NCBI RefSeq assembly: GCF_024979255.1
Contig: NZ_JANLCN010000003.1
Span: forward strand, 124,001-188,000
DNA from: Herbiconiux moechotypicola
GTDB lineage: Bacteria; Actinomycetota; Actinomycetes; Actinomycetales; Microbacteriaceae
DNA length: 64,000 nucleotides
Direction: 5' to 3'
Shown here piece by piece: positions 1 to 6,920 of the stretch (position 1 is the stretch's first letter; every line of letters begins with the position of its first letter). The translations under genes and the position numbers were made by a program. Under the pieces are notes generated by a model that was not told the DNA's origin, ran no database searches, and saw only the letters and a program-made list of their open reading frames with translations.

Positions 1-1
1 C

Positions 2-736
2 GCCCCCGAACGCGTCGACCTCAAACGCGAACTCTTCGCCCGCGTGCTCGAGTCAGCCCCCGCCGACGCCGTGCTCGCGAGCTCGAGCTCCGCCCTCACC
101 CCGAGCACGATCGCGGGTCTCCCCACCGGAGCCATGCCCACCCCCAGCACCGTCGCCACCGCCGAAGCTACCCCCACCACCGCGGGTGCCGTCGGCGAGC
201 TCGCGCGCCGCCTGATCGTGGGGCACCCGGGCAACCCGCCGTACCTGCTGCCCGTGATCGAGGTCGTGCCCTCGCCCGCGACCGACCCTGATGTCGTCGA
301 CCGCGCATCCGCGCTTTACCGTCGCGCCGGACTGCGGCCGGTGCTGGTGCGGCGCGAAGTTGAGGGGTTCCTGTTCAACCGGCTGCAGGGCGCGGTGCTC
401 CGCGAGGCGTACGCACTCGTGCGCGACGGGGTGGCGTCGGTGGAGGACATCGACGAGGTGGTGCGCTCGGGCCTCGGCCGCCGGTGGGCCTTCATCGGGC
501 CGTTCGAGACCGTCGACCTCAACACCCGCGGCGGGGTCGAGTCGCACGCCGCGAAGATGGGCCCCGCCTACGAGCGGATGGGCGCCGAGCGCGGCCAGCA
601 CGACCCGTGGACCCCCGAGCTTGTCGCCGAGGTCGCCGCCCAGCGCCGAGAGGCTCTTCCACTCGACGAGTGGGATGCGCGCGTGCGCTGGCGAGACGAG
701 ACCCTGCTGCGGGTGACGGCGGCGCTGCCGGGGTGA
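2..736 (+). CDS. 3-hydroxyacyl-CoA dehydrogenase family protein, C-terminal part (5' end outside window)
   Basis: The reading frame is open from base 2, so the gene begins upstream and its Rossmann N-terminus is missing. The visible part holds the end of the NAD domain (ASSSSALTPS, then GHPGNPPYLLP with the family histidine) and the helical C-terminal domain (GFLFNRLQGAVLREAYALV and GPFETVDLNTRGG). The pattern fits the L-gulonate/carnitine 3-dehydrogenase branch (lambda-crystallin type), which oxidises a 3-hydroxy group with NAD. An unusual Ala/Thr/Pro-rich insert of about 25 residues lies between ALTPSTIAGLP and LARRLIVGHP, where relatives run directly into the strand. The substrate is not decidable from this fragment. 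Confidence 0.85.
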   Translation, partial: APERVDLKRELFARVLESAPADAVLASSSSALTPSTIAGLPTGAMPTPSTVATAEATPTTAGAVGELARRLIVGHPGNPPYLLPVIEVVPSPATDPDVVDRASALYRRAGLRPVLVRREVEGFLFNRLQGAVLREAYALVRDGVASVEDIDEVVRSGLGRRWAFIGPFETVDLNTRGGVESHAAKMGPAYERMGAERGQHDPWTPELVAEVAAQRREALPLDEWDARVRWRDETLLRVTAALPG

Positions 737-786
737 GCTCCGCCCGGCGGAGGATCCTCCCAGCCTCGCGGGCCACACTCACGCTC

Positions 787-1071
787 ATGGATCTCGTGTT
801 CGTCGCCGCCGCGATGGTGGGTGCGGTGCTCCTCGCGGTCATCGGCATCCCGCGGATGATGCGCTCCGAACGCACCCGCCAGCGCTCCGAATTCGAGGCG
901 GGCGAGCGCGGGGTCGCCGGCTTCGGCGTGGTCGACGAGCTGTTCAACCCCTCCGCACGCAACGCGGTGTTCGAGCGCCAGGCGCAGCTCGAGCTGCCCG
1001 CACCCGCTCCGGCGCCGGGCGATCCGCCGCTCGAGAGCGGCCGCATCCGCATCACCCTTCCGCCCGAGTGA
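787..1071 (+). CDS. Small single-span membrane protein of unknown function
   Basis: The product is 94 residues. Residues 1-22 form one hydrophobic helix (MDLVFVAAAMVGAVLLAVIG), followed by a basic stretch (RMMRSERTRQR) that should stay in the cytoplasm, then a conserved-looking GVVDELFNPSARNAVFERQ segment and a Pro/Ala-rich tail. I do not recognise the family. The ATG at 787 is chosen because it starts the hydrophobic helix; the frame is open further upstream into the preceding gene. It lies 50 bases after the dehydrogenase and could be co-transcribed with it. Confidence 0.6.
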   Translation: MDLVFVAAAMVGAVLLAVIGIPRMMRSERTRQRSEFEAGERGVAGFGVVDELFNPSARNAVFERQAQLELPAPAPAPGDPPLESGRIRITLPPE

Positions 1072-1109
1072 CCCGCGCCCTCCCCCTCAGGGATGCCCGC
1101 TGTTCGTTT

Positions 1110-1166
1110 CGCCACGCCTGCGCCACACCGGTCCGCATAGGGGCTCGGATGAGCGCAGGCGTGGCG
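1110..1166. terminator. Long inverted repeat between convergent genes (possible bidirectional terminator)
   Basis: CGCCACGCCTGCGC at 1110-1123 is exactly complementary to 1153-1166, giving a 14-bp stem around a 29-base loop. It sits in the 147-base gap between the rightward small membrane gene and the leftward IclR gene. No T-run follows, so termination is inferred from position only. A palindromic repeat element is the alternative. Confidence 0.4.
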
Positions 1167-1218
1167 TTCCGCTGTTGGGCCGGGGTGGTAGACGGCCGTG
1201 AGCGGGCGGGCGGGCTGG

Positions 1219-1989
1219 TCAGCGCACGAGATCGAGCTCGGTGGAGATGGCGGTGGCGGCGGCCAGGAGCGGGGGCACGAAGTCGCCGGTGAGGCGTTCG
1301 AGCGGGGTGGTCGCCGCGGCGGTCGACACGTTGATCGCGGCCACCACCCGGCCGCCACGGCGCACCGGGGCCGCGAGCGAGCGCAGGCCGTTCTCGAGCT
1401 CCTGGTCGACGAGGGCCCAGCCCCGCTCGCGGGTGACGGCTATCTCGGTGCGCAGTGCATCGGCATCGGTCACGGTCGCCGCGGTAGGGCCCTGCTCGGG
1501 CAGGCCGGCGAGCGCCTCGTCGAGGGCGGCAGGCGGCAGCCCGGCCAGGAGCACGCGACCCATCGAGGTGGCGTAGGCGGGAAAGCGGGTGCCGATGGTG
1601 ATGGCGACGGTCATGATGCGCCGCGCCGGCACCCGTGCGACGTACACGATGTCGGCGCCGTCGAGCACGGATGCGGAGGTCGACTCGCCGAGGTCGCGCG
1701 AGAGCCGCTCGAGGTGGGGCTGGGCGACCTCGGGCAGCGAGAGTCCCGAGAGAAAGCCGTAGCCGAGCTCGAGCACGCGAGGCGTGAGGGCGAACAGCTT
1801 GCCGTCGGTGCGCACGTAGCCGAGCTCGACGAGGGTGTGCAGCAGGCGGCGCGAGGTGGCGCGCGTGAGCCCGGACGCCCGCGCGACGTCGCTCAGCGTC
1901 TGCTCCCGGCTCTCCGCCGTGAACGCGGTGAGCACCCGCAGCCCGCGCGCGAGCGACTGCACGAACTCCTCACGACCCTCCACACTCAC
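1219..1989 (-). CDS. IclR family transcriptional regulator (PcaR/PobR-like)
   Basis: The product is 256 residues. An N-terminal winged helix (about residues 10-75, with LSDVARASGLTRATSRRLLHTL as the recognition helices) is followed by an IclR effector domain (about 80-250, with MTVAITIGTRFPAYATSMGR and a C-terminal AAINVSTAA segment). Length and order match the PcaR/PcaU/PobR group, which control protocatechuate or beta-ketoadipate genes in response to a pathway acid. It lies 212 bases downstream of pcaIJF on the same strand, which supports it as the local regulator. The GTG at 1989 is preceded by GGGGAGG. Confidence 0.85.
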   Translation of the reverse strand: MSVEGREEFVQSLARGLRVLTAFTAESREQTLSDVARASGLTRATSRRLLHTLVELGYVRTDGKLFALTPRVLELGYGFLSGLSLPEVAQPHLERLSRDLGESTSASVLDGADIVYVARVPARRIMTVAITIGTRFPAYATSMGRVLLAGLPPAALDEALAGLPEQGPTAATVTDADALRTEIAVTRERGWALVDQELENGLRSLAAPVRRGGRVVAAINVSTAAATTPLERLTGDFVPPLLAAATAISTELDLVR

Positions 1990-2201
1990 ACGCTACCTCC
2001 CCGGCCTCGCGCGGCCCGCGCATCCCGCACCTGCTCCGAGCGTCCGCCTCGCGCGTCCCGCACCCGCCCCGCGCAGGCGCGTGCCTTCCGTTCGCTACCG
2101 CAAGAATCACGCCGACCGACCGCCCTACAGCAGCGGATGCGCTGATTCCTGCGTCTCTGAACCGCCCGGCGCCGTCGCGCGCATCCGCCCCGCGCATCCG
2201 C

Positions 2202-3380
2202 TCAGCGCTCGAGCACGACCGCGAGGCCCTGCCCCACGCCGATGCAGATCGCCGCAACCGCGACGCCCCCGCCGCGGCGGGCGAGCTCGTGCGCCGCGTG
2301 CCCGATGATGCGCCCGCCCGACGCCCCCAGCGGGTGCCCCAGCGCGATCGCCCCGCCGTGGATGTTCACGATCGACGGATCGAGCTCGGGCCACAGCTTC
2401 AGGCACGCCAGCGACTGCGACGCGAACGCCTCGTTGAGTTCCACGACGTCGACGTCGGCCCAGGTGCGCCCGGCTCGCGCGAGCGCCCGGTTCGCCGCTT
2501 CGACCGGCGCGATGCCGAAAACCTCGGGCGACACGCCCGACACCCCGCGCCCCGCGATGCGCGCGAGGGGCTCACCGCCGAGCGACCCCGCGGCCGACTC
2601 CCCCGCGACGAGCACCATCGACGAGCCGTCCGACAGCGGCGACGAGTTGCCCGCCGTCACGCTCCCGCCCACGGTGAACGCCGGCTTCAGCGGCGCCAGC
2701 GTCTCGACGGTCGACGACGCGCGGATGCCCTCGTCGCGCACCAGCTCAGACCCGGGCACCACGGTCGTCTCCGCGGAGTACACCCCCGCATCCCACGCCG
2801 CCGCAGCGAGCTGGTGCGACCGGGCGGCGAAGGCGTCCTGCTCCTCGCGCGAGATGTCGTAGCGCTCGGCGAGCAGCTCGGCCGAGAGGCCGTTCGAGAT
2901 GCTCCACTCGTCGGGCATCGCGGGGTTGACGAAGCGCCAGCCGAGGGTGGTCGACGTCATCGTCACGTCGCCCGCACCCCACGGCCGCGCGGCCTTCGGC
3001 ACCACGTAGGGCGCGCGCGTCATCGACTCGACGCCGCCCGCCACCACGATCGACGCGTCGCCCGCCTCGATCGCCCGCGACGCCTGCACCACCGCTTCGA
3101 CGCTCGACCCGCACAGCCGGTTCACGGTCGCCCCGGGCACCGAGGTCGGCAGCCCCGCGAGCAGCACCGCCATGCGGGCGACGTCGCGGTTGTCCTCGCC
3201 CGACTGGTTCGCCGCACCGAGGATGACGTCGTCGATGACGGCCGGGTCGAGACCGGGTGAACGCTCGAGCAGGGCGCTCAGGGTCGAGGCGGCGAGATCG
3301 TCGGGCCGCACCTCGGCGTAGGCCTTGCCGAAACGCGCGAAGGGGGTGCGCACGGCGTCGTACACGTAGCTGGCGGTCAT
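2202..3380 (-). CDS. pcaF: Beta-ketoadipyl-CoA thiolase (acetyl-CoA acyltransferase)
   Basis: The product is 392 residues, the normal length of a thiolase. The acylated cysteine is Cys90 in NRLCGSS, the base histidine is in GGAIALGHPLGASGG (about residue 349), and the second catalytic cysteine is in CIGVGQG (about 379). SGEDNRDVARMAVLLAGLP after residue 60 is characteristic of PcaF/PaaJ enzymes, which split beta-ketoadipyl-CoA into succinyl-CoA and acetyl-CoA. The ATG at 3380 overlaps the stop of pcaJ by 4 bases (ATGA), implying translational coupling. Context with pcaI and pcaJ favours the protocatechuate/catechol branch over phenylacetate. Confidence 0.93.
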   Translation of the reverse strand: MTASYVYDAVRTPFARFGKAYAEVRPDDLAASTLSALLERSPGLDPAVIDDVILGAANQSGEDNRDVARMAVLLAGLPTSVPGATVNRLCGSSVEAVVQASRAIEAGDASIVVAGGVESMTRAPYVVPKAARPWGAGDVTMTSTTLGWRFVNPAMPDEWSISNGLSAELLAERYDISREEQDAFAARSHQLAAAAWDAGVYSAETTVVPGSELVRDEGIRASSTVETLAPLKPAFTVGGSVTAGNSSPLSDGSSMVLVAGESAAGSLGGEPLARIAGRGVSGVSPEVFGIAPVEAANRALARAGRTWADVDVVELNEAFASQSLACLKLWPELDPSIVNIHGGAIALGHPLGASGGRIIGHAAHELARRGGGVAVAAICIGVGQGLAVVLER

Positions 3381-4237
3381 CGGATGCTCCCGGTGGTCGG
3401 GCGGGCGTCGTCGCCCTGGGTGGTGGAGGGGGTGGGGGTGACGGATGCGCGGCCCGCGTCGGTCGCGGCGGTTCCGGTGCCGGGCGGGGTGGTGGGCTCG
3501 GTGCCACGCGGGGTGACGGGTGCGGTGGCACCGGGCGGGGTACCCGCCGTCGCGTCGGCGAGGTCGAGGCCGATGAGGGCGCGGAGCTCGTCGAGCGTGG
3601 TGTCACCGAAAAGCTCGGTGACCGCGAAGCCGGACGGGGTGACGTCGAAGACGGCGCGGTCGGTGTAGACGCGGCTCACGCATCCGACCCCCGTCAGCGG
3701 ATAGCTGCAGCTCGCGACGAGCTTGGAGGCGCCGTCGCGGGTGAGCAGGTCGGTCATGACGAAGACGTTCTTGGCGCCGATCGCGAGGTCCATGGCGCCG
3801 CCGACGGCGGGGATCGCTCCGGGCGCGCCGGTGTGCCAGTTGGCGAGGTCGCCGTGCTCGGACACCTGGAAGGCTCCGAGCACGCACACGTCGAGATGCC
3901 CGCCGCGCATCATGCCGAACGAGTCGGCGTGGTGGAAGTAGGCGCTGCCGGGCAGCTCGGTGACGGGCTGCTTGCCCGCGTTGAGGAGGTCGGGGTCGTC
4001 GAGGCCCGATGCCGGCGCGGGGCCCATGCCGAGCATCCCGTTCTCGGTGTGCAGGATGATCTCGAGCCCCTCGGGCAGCGCGTCGGCGATGAGCGTCGGC
4101 GCCCCGATGCCGAGGTTCACGATCGACCCTTCGGGGATGTCGCGCGCGATCCGCGCCGCCAGCTCCCGCCGCCCGATGCCTCGCCGCTCCCGCAGGTCCA
4201 CCCCCGCGGCCGCCGCGGTGCCGCTCGTGGCGCTCAT
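3377..4237 (-). CDS. pcaJ: 3-oxoadipate CoA-transferase subunit B
   Basis: The product is 286 residues. Residues 20-225 match the beta subunit of family I CoA-transferases: GSIVNLGIGAPTLIAD, then the active-site glutamate in HTENGMLGMGPAP, and GGAMDLAIGAKNVFV. With PcaI it moves CoA from succinyl-CoA to beta-ketoadipate. The family usually ends near 215-225 residues. Here about 60 extra residues rich in Pro, Thr, Gly and Ala form a low-complexity tail of no evident fold. Start and stop each overlap a neighbour by 4 bases (ATGA). Confidence 0.9.
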   Translation of the reverse strand: MSATSGTAAAAGVDLRERRGIGRRELAARIARDIPEGSIVNLGIGAPTLIADALPEGLEIILHTENGMLGMGPAPASGLDDPDLLNAGKQPVTELPGSAYFHHADSFGMMRGGHLDVCVLGAFQVSEHGDLANWHTGAPGAIPAVGGAMDLAIGAKNVFVMTDLLTRDGASKLVASCSYPLTGVGCVSRVYTDRAVFDVTPSGFAVTELFGDTTLDELRALIGLDLADATAGTPPGATAPVTPRGTEPTTPPGTGTAATDAGRASVTPTPSTTQGDDARPTTGSIR

Positions 4238-5025
4238 GCCGCCGCCCCCGCATCCCGTGTCCCCGCATCCCGCGCCGCAGTCCCTGGGGCCGATGCCGCA
4301 CCCGCGGCCGCCCCCGCCGCACCGGACACCCCCACGAACGCGCCGTTGCGCATCCACGCCCGCTCCCCCACCGCGACCACGCGATCGACGAACAACCCGG
4401 GCGTCACCACGGCCTCCGGATCGAGCGCTCCCAGCTCCACGACCTCGTCGACCTGCACCACCGTGGTGCGCGCCGCCGCCGCCATGATGGGGCCGAAGTT
4501 GCGCGCCGTCTTGCGGTACACGAGGTTGCCCCAGCGGTCGGCCTTGAACGCCGACACCAGCGCCCAATCGGCGCGGATGGGGTACTCGAGAATGTAGTCG
4601 CGCCCCTCGATGGTGCGGGTCTCCTTGCCCTCGGCGACCAGGGTGCCGACACCCGTGGGCGTGTAGAACGCGCCGATGCCCGCCCCGGCGGCCCGGATGC
4701 GCTCGGCCAGGTTGCCCTGCGGCACGAGTTCGAGCTCGATCTCGCCTGCGCGGTACGTGGCGTCGAACACGTACGAGTCGCTCTGCCGCGGGAACGAGCA
4801 CACGATCTTGCGCACCCGGCCCGACCCCACCAGCGCTGCCAGGCCGAGATCGCCGTTGCCCGCGTTGTTGCTCACCACCGTGAGGTCGCCGGCGCCCTGC
4901 GCGATGAGGGCGTCGATGAGCTCGACGGGCTGCCCCGCCCGGCCGAAGCCGCCGATCATGACAGTCGACCCGTCTTCGATGCCGGCCACCGCCTCCTCGA
5001 GCCCGGGTCTCACCTTCGAGATCAC
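4234..5025 (-). CDS. pcaI: 3-oxoadipate CoA-transferase subunit A
   Basis: The product is 263 residues. The alpha-subunit hallmarks are present: the Gly-rich CoA loop DGSTVMIGGFGRAGQP near residue 20, SNNAGNGDLGLAAL, FYTPTGVGT, and ARNFGPIMAAAA. It pairs with PcaJ to activate beta-ketoadipate. The GTG at 5025 is chosen because AAGGAGG lies 8 bases upstream; the frame is open well beyond it. The last 35 or so residues are an Ala/Gly-rich tail partly built from two copies of a CCCCGCATCCCG word 15 bases apart (4246 and 4261). It is the first gene of pcaIJF. Confidence 0.9.
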   Translation of the reverse strand: MISKVRPGLEEAVAGIEDGSTVMIGGFGRAGQPVELIDALIAQGAGDLTVVSNNAGNGDLGLAALVGSGRVRKIVCSFPRQSDSYVFDATYRAGEIELELVPQGNLAERIRAAGAGIGAFYTPTGVGTLVAEGKETRTIEGRDYILEYPIRADWALVSAFKADRWGNLVYRKTARNFGPIMAAAARTTVVQVDEVVELGALDPEAVVTPGLFVDRVVAVGERAWMRNGAFVGVSGAAGAAAGAASAPGTAARDAGTRDAGAAA

Positions 5026-5050
5026 CTCGCCACCTCCTTGTGTTCGCTCT

Positions 5051-5066
5051 GCGCACGCTCGTGCGC
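5051..5066. promoter_or_regulatory. Palindrome in the pcaIJF / FetB-like divergent promoter
   Basis: GCGCAC at 5051-5056 and GTGCGC at 5061-5066 form a perfect 6-4-6 dyad in the 106-base divergent gap, 26 bases upstream of the pcaI start. TTGTGT and ACACAA flank it on either side. An IclR-type operator is plausible given the nearby regulator gene, but this is inferred from position. Confidence 0.35.
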
Positions 5067-5131
5067 TACTCGCACACAATTCTCCCGCCGTCGAGCACGC
5101 GGCGCAAGACCCGATCAGGGAGAGTGGAGAG

Positions 5132-5920
5132 ATGAGCCTCCTCTCCACGGGTCTCGCGGTGCTCGCCCTCACCGCGGTGACGTTCGCCCTCGTCGCCCGG
5201 CTCCGCCTCGAACGCCCGTGGTTGCAGCCGTGGGCGATCGTGCGCGCGTGCGTGCAGTTGGGCATCCTGAGTCTGTTGCTCACGGGCATCATCGCCGACC
5301 CGCGCTGGGTGGCTGTCTTTCTCGTCGTGATGGTGCTGGCGGCCACGGCGGTCAGCGCGCGCCGGCTCGAGGTCGGGATGCGGGGCGCGGTCGTGGTGCT
5401 GCTGGTGATCGCCGTCTCAGCCGCCGTACCGCTCGGCGTGGTGTTCACCCTGGGCGCGGTCGGCGTCGACAGCCGCTCCGTGCTCGCGCTCGCCGGCATC
5501 GTGATCGGCGGCACCATGACGGTCACCACTCTCATGGGCCGCCAGCTGAACGCCGCACTCTCCACCCAGCACGACGAGATCGAGGGATGGCTCGCGCTCG
5601 GCGCCACACCCCGGCGCGCCACGCAACGACTGGTGCGGATGGCGGCGTCGACCGCGCTCGTGCCCTCCACCGATCAGACCCGCACCACCGGGATCGTCAC
5701 CCTCCCCGGCGCGTTCGTGGGCGCCGTCTTCGCGGGGGCGTCTCCGCTCGAGGCCGCCCAGTTCCAAGTGATCGTGCTGAGCTGCATCCTGCTCGCCGCG
5801 GCCATCGCGGTCACGCTCGTCTCGGCCGCGTTCGGCGCCCCCGCCACGCTCCGCACGCCCGCCTCCGCCGCCACCGCCACACCGCGCGACGCGATCGACC
5901 CGTCACGAAGCGCCCCCTGA
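5132..5920 (+). CDS. FetB/UPF0014-type ABC permease
   Basis: The product is 262 residues with about seven hydrophobic helices. MGRQLNAALSTQHDEIEGWLALGATPRRA and TGIVTLPGAFVGAVFAGASPLEAAQFQ are the cytoplasmic-loop signatures of the UPF0014 family, whose studied member FetB pairs with the ATPase FetA in iron export. No ATPase gene is adjacent, so a partner must be elsewhere. The last 30 residues are a low-complexity Ala/Thr/Pro tail. AGTGGAGAG precedes the ATG at 5132. It diverges from the pca operon, and a functional link is not evident. Confidence 0.75.
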   Translation: MSLLSTGLAVLALTAVTFALVARLRLERPWLQPWAIVRACVQLGILSLLLTGIIADPRWVAVFLVVMVLAATAVSARRLEVGMRGAVVVLLVIAVSAAVPLGVVFTLGAVGVDSRSVLALAGIVIGGTMTVTTLMGRQLNAALSTQHDEIEGWLALGATPRRATQRLVRMAASTALVPSTDQTRTTGIVTLPGAFVGAVFAGASPLEAAQFQVIVLSCILLAAAIAVTLVSAAFGAPATLRTPASAATATPRDAIDPSRSAP

Positions 5921-6122
5921 CCCGCGCGAGAGGGCACTTCGCGACCGGTCGAGGGGGGTGGGGATGCGGGGCGGGATGCGGCGCAGGCGCGATGCGTGGC
6001 GCAGGCGTGGAGATGCAGGATGCGCGGGGCGGGCGGGCAGGATGCGCCGCGTCGAGTTGGTCGACGGTGGGACGGGATGAGCGGGGCCGGGTGCGGCCGG
6101 ATGCGGTGGACGCGCGCGGGCG

Positions 6123-6851
6123 TCAGCCCCAGGTGCCCGCGGGGGACGCGACCTCGGGCACCGGGCTGTACGACCAGTGTCCGCCGTTGGCGTAGTGGGA
6201 GCTCGCCCAGGGCGACGCCCAGATGGCGGCCTCGATCTGCGAGGTGGGCGCCGACGCCGCGAACCCAGCGACGATCGCCGCGTAGCCCGAGTTGCCGTGC
6301 AGCGCGTTGCCCACGTTCTCGGCCGCGGTGACGAGGTTGTCGTAGCTGCCGAGCCCACTGCCGCCGCCCGACCCCCACCCGTTGTTCAGCGGGTTGTTGC
6401 GCAGCCACCAGTTGTCGGGACCATTCTCCTGCCGCATCCAGCGCAGCATGACGGTGACGTTCGACTCGCTCGTCGGGAACCCCGCCATGTAGAGCACGAG
6501 CACCGCCCAGTCGCGGTTGGTCGACCCCTTCGAGAGGTTCTCCAGCCCCGAGGTCGCGCCGAACCCGTCGCGCACCACGGATGCTCCGGCCACGTCGGAC
6601 GGCACGGACAGCCCCTGCGTCGCCACGGCACCGGAGGCGAGCCCCGCCAGATCGAGAGCCCCGCCGGCACCCGTGCCGGCACCGCCCGGCCCGAGCGTGG
6701 TCTGCGCCATCGTCTGCGGCGTGGGCGCGATCACCACGAGCATCACGAGCGCCACCGCCGACGCGGCCGCCAGCACCGTCAGCGCGCGCCCCCACGCCCG
6801 CCCGGCCCTTCGGGAGCCGCGCGCACCACTGCGGAGGAAGAGCGACGCCAT
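6123..6851 (-). CDS. Secreted or membrane-anchored protein of unknown function with lysozyme-like features
   Basis: The product is 242 residues. A basic N-terminus is followed by one hydrophobic segment (about residues 28-48, TVLAAASAVALVMLVVIAPT), a Gly/Ala-rich linker, and a compact region (about 100-235) rich in Trp, Asn and Gly: RDWAVLVLYMAGFP, MRWMRQENGPDNWWLRNNPL (part) and AIWASPWASSHYANGG. The WMRQEN and NNPLN segments recall a glucosaminidase-like wall hydrolase fold, but no catalytic set can be assigned and I do not name a family. The ATG at 6851 is used; a GTG at 6863 is in frame. The 202 bases after it (5921-6122) hold only repeats of GGATGCG-like words. Confidence 0.6.
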   Translation of the reverse strand: MASLFLRSGARGSRRAGRAWGRALTVLAAASAVALVMLVVIAPTPQTMAQTTLGPGGAGTGAGGALDLAGLASGAVATQGLSVPSDVAGASVVRDGFGATSGLENLSKGSTNRDWAVLVLYMAGFPTSESNVTVMLRWMRQENGPDNWWLRNNPLNNGWGSGGGSGLGSYDNLVTAAENVGNALHGNSGYAAIVAGFAASAPTSQIEAAIWASPWASSHYANGGHWSYSPVPEVASPAGTWG

Positions 6852-6920
6852 CAGGCGCCCCACGCTACCAGCGGATGCTCCCCGCCGCCTGGGCGGTCAC
6901 CGCACGCGAAGCGCAGCGCG

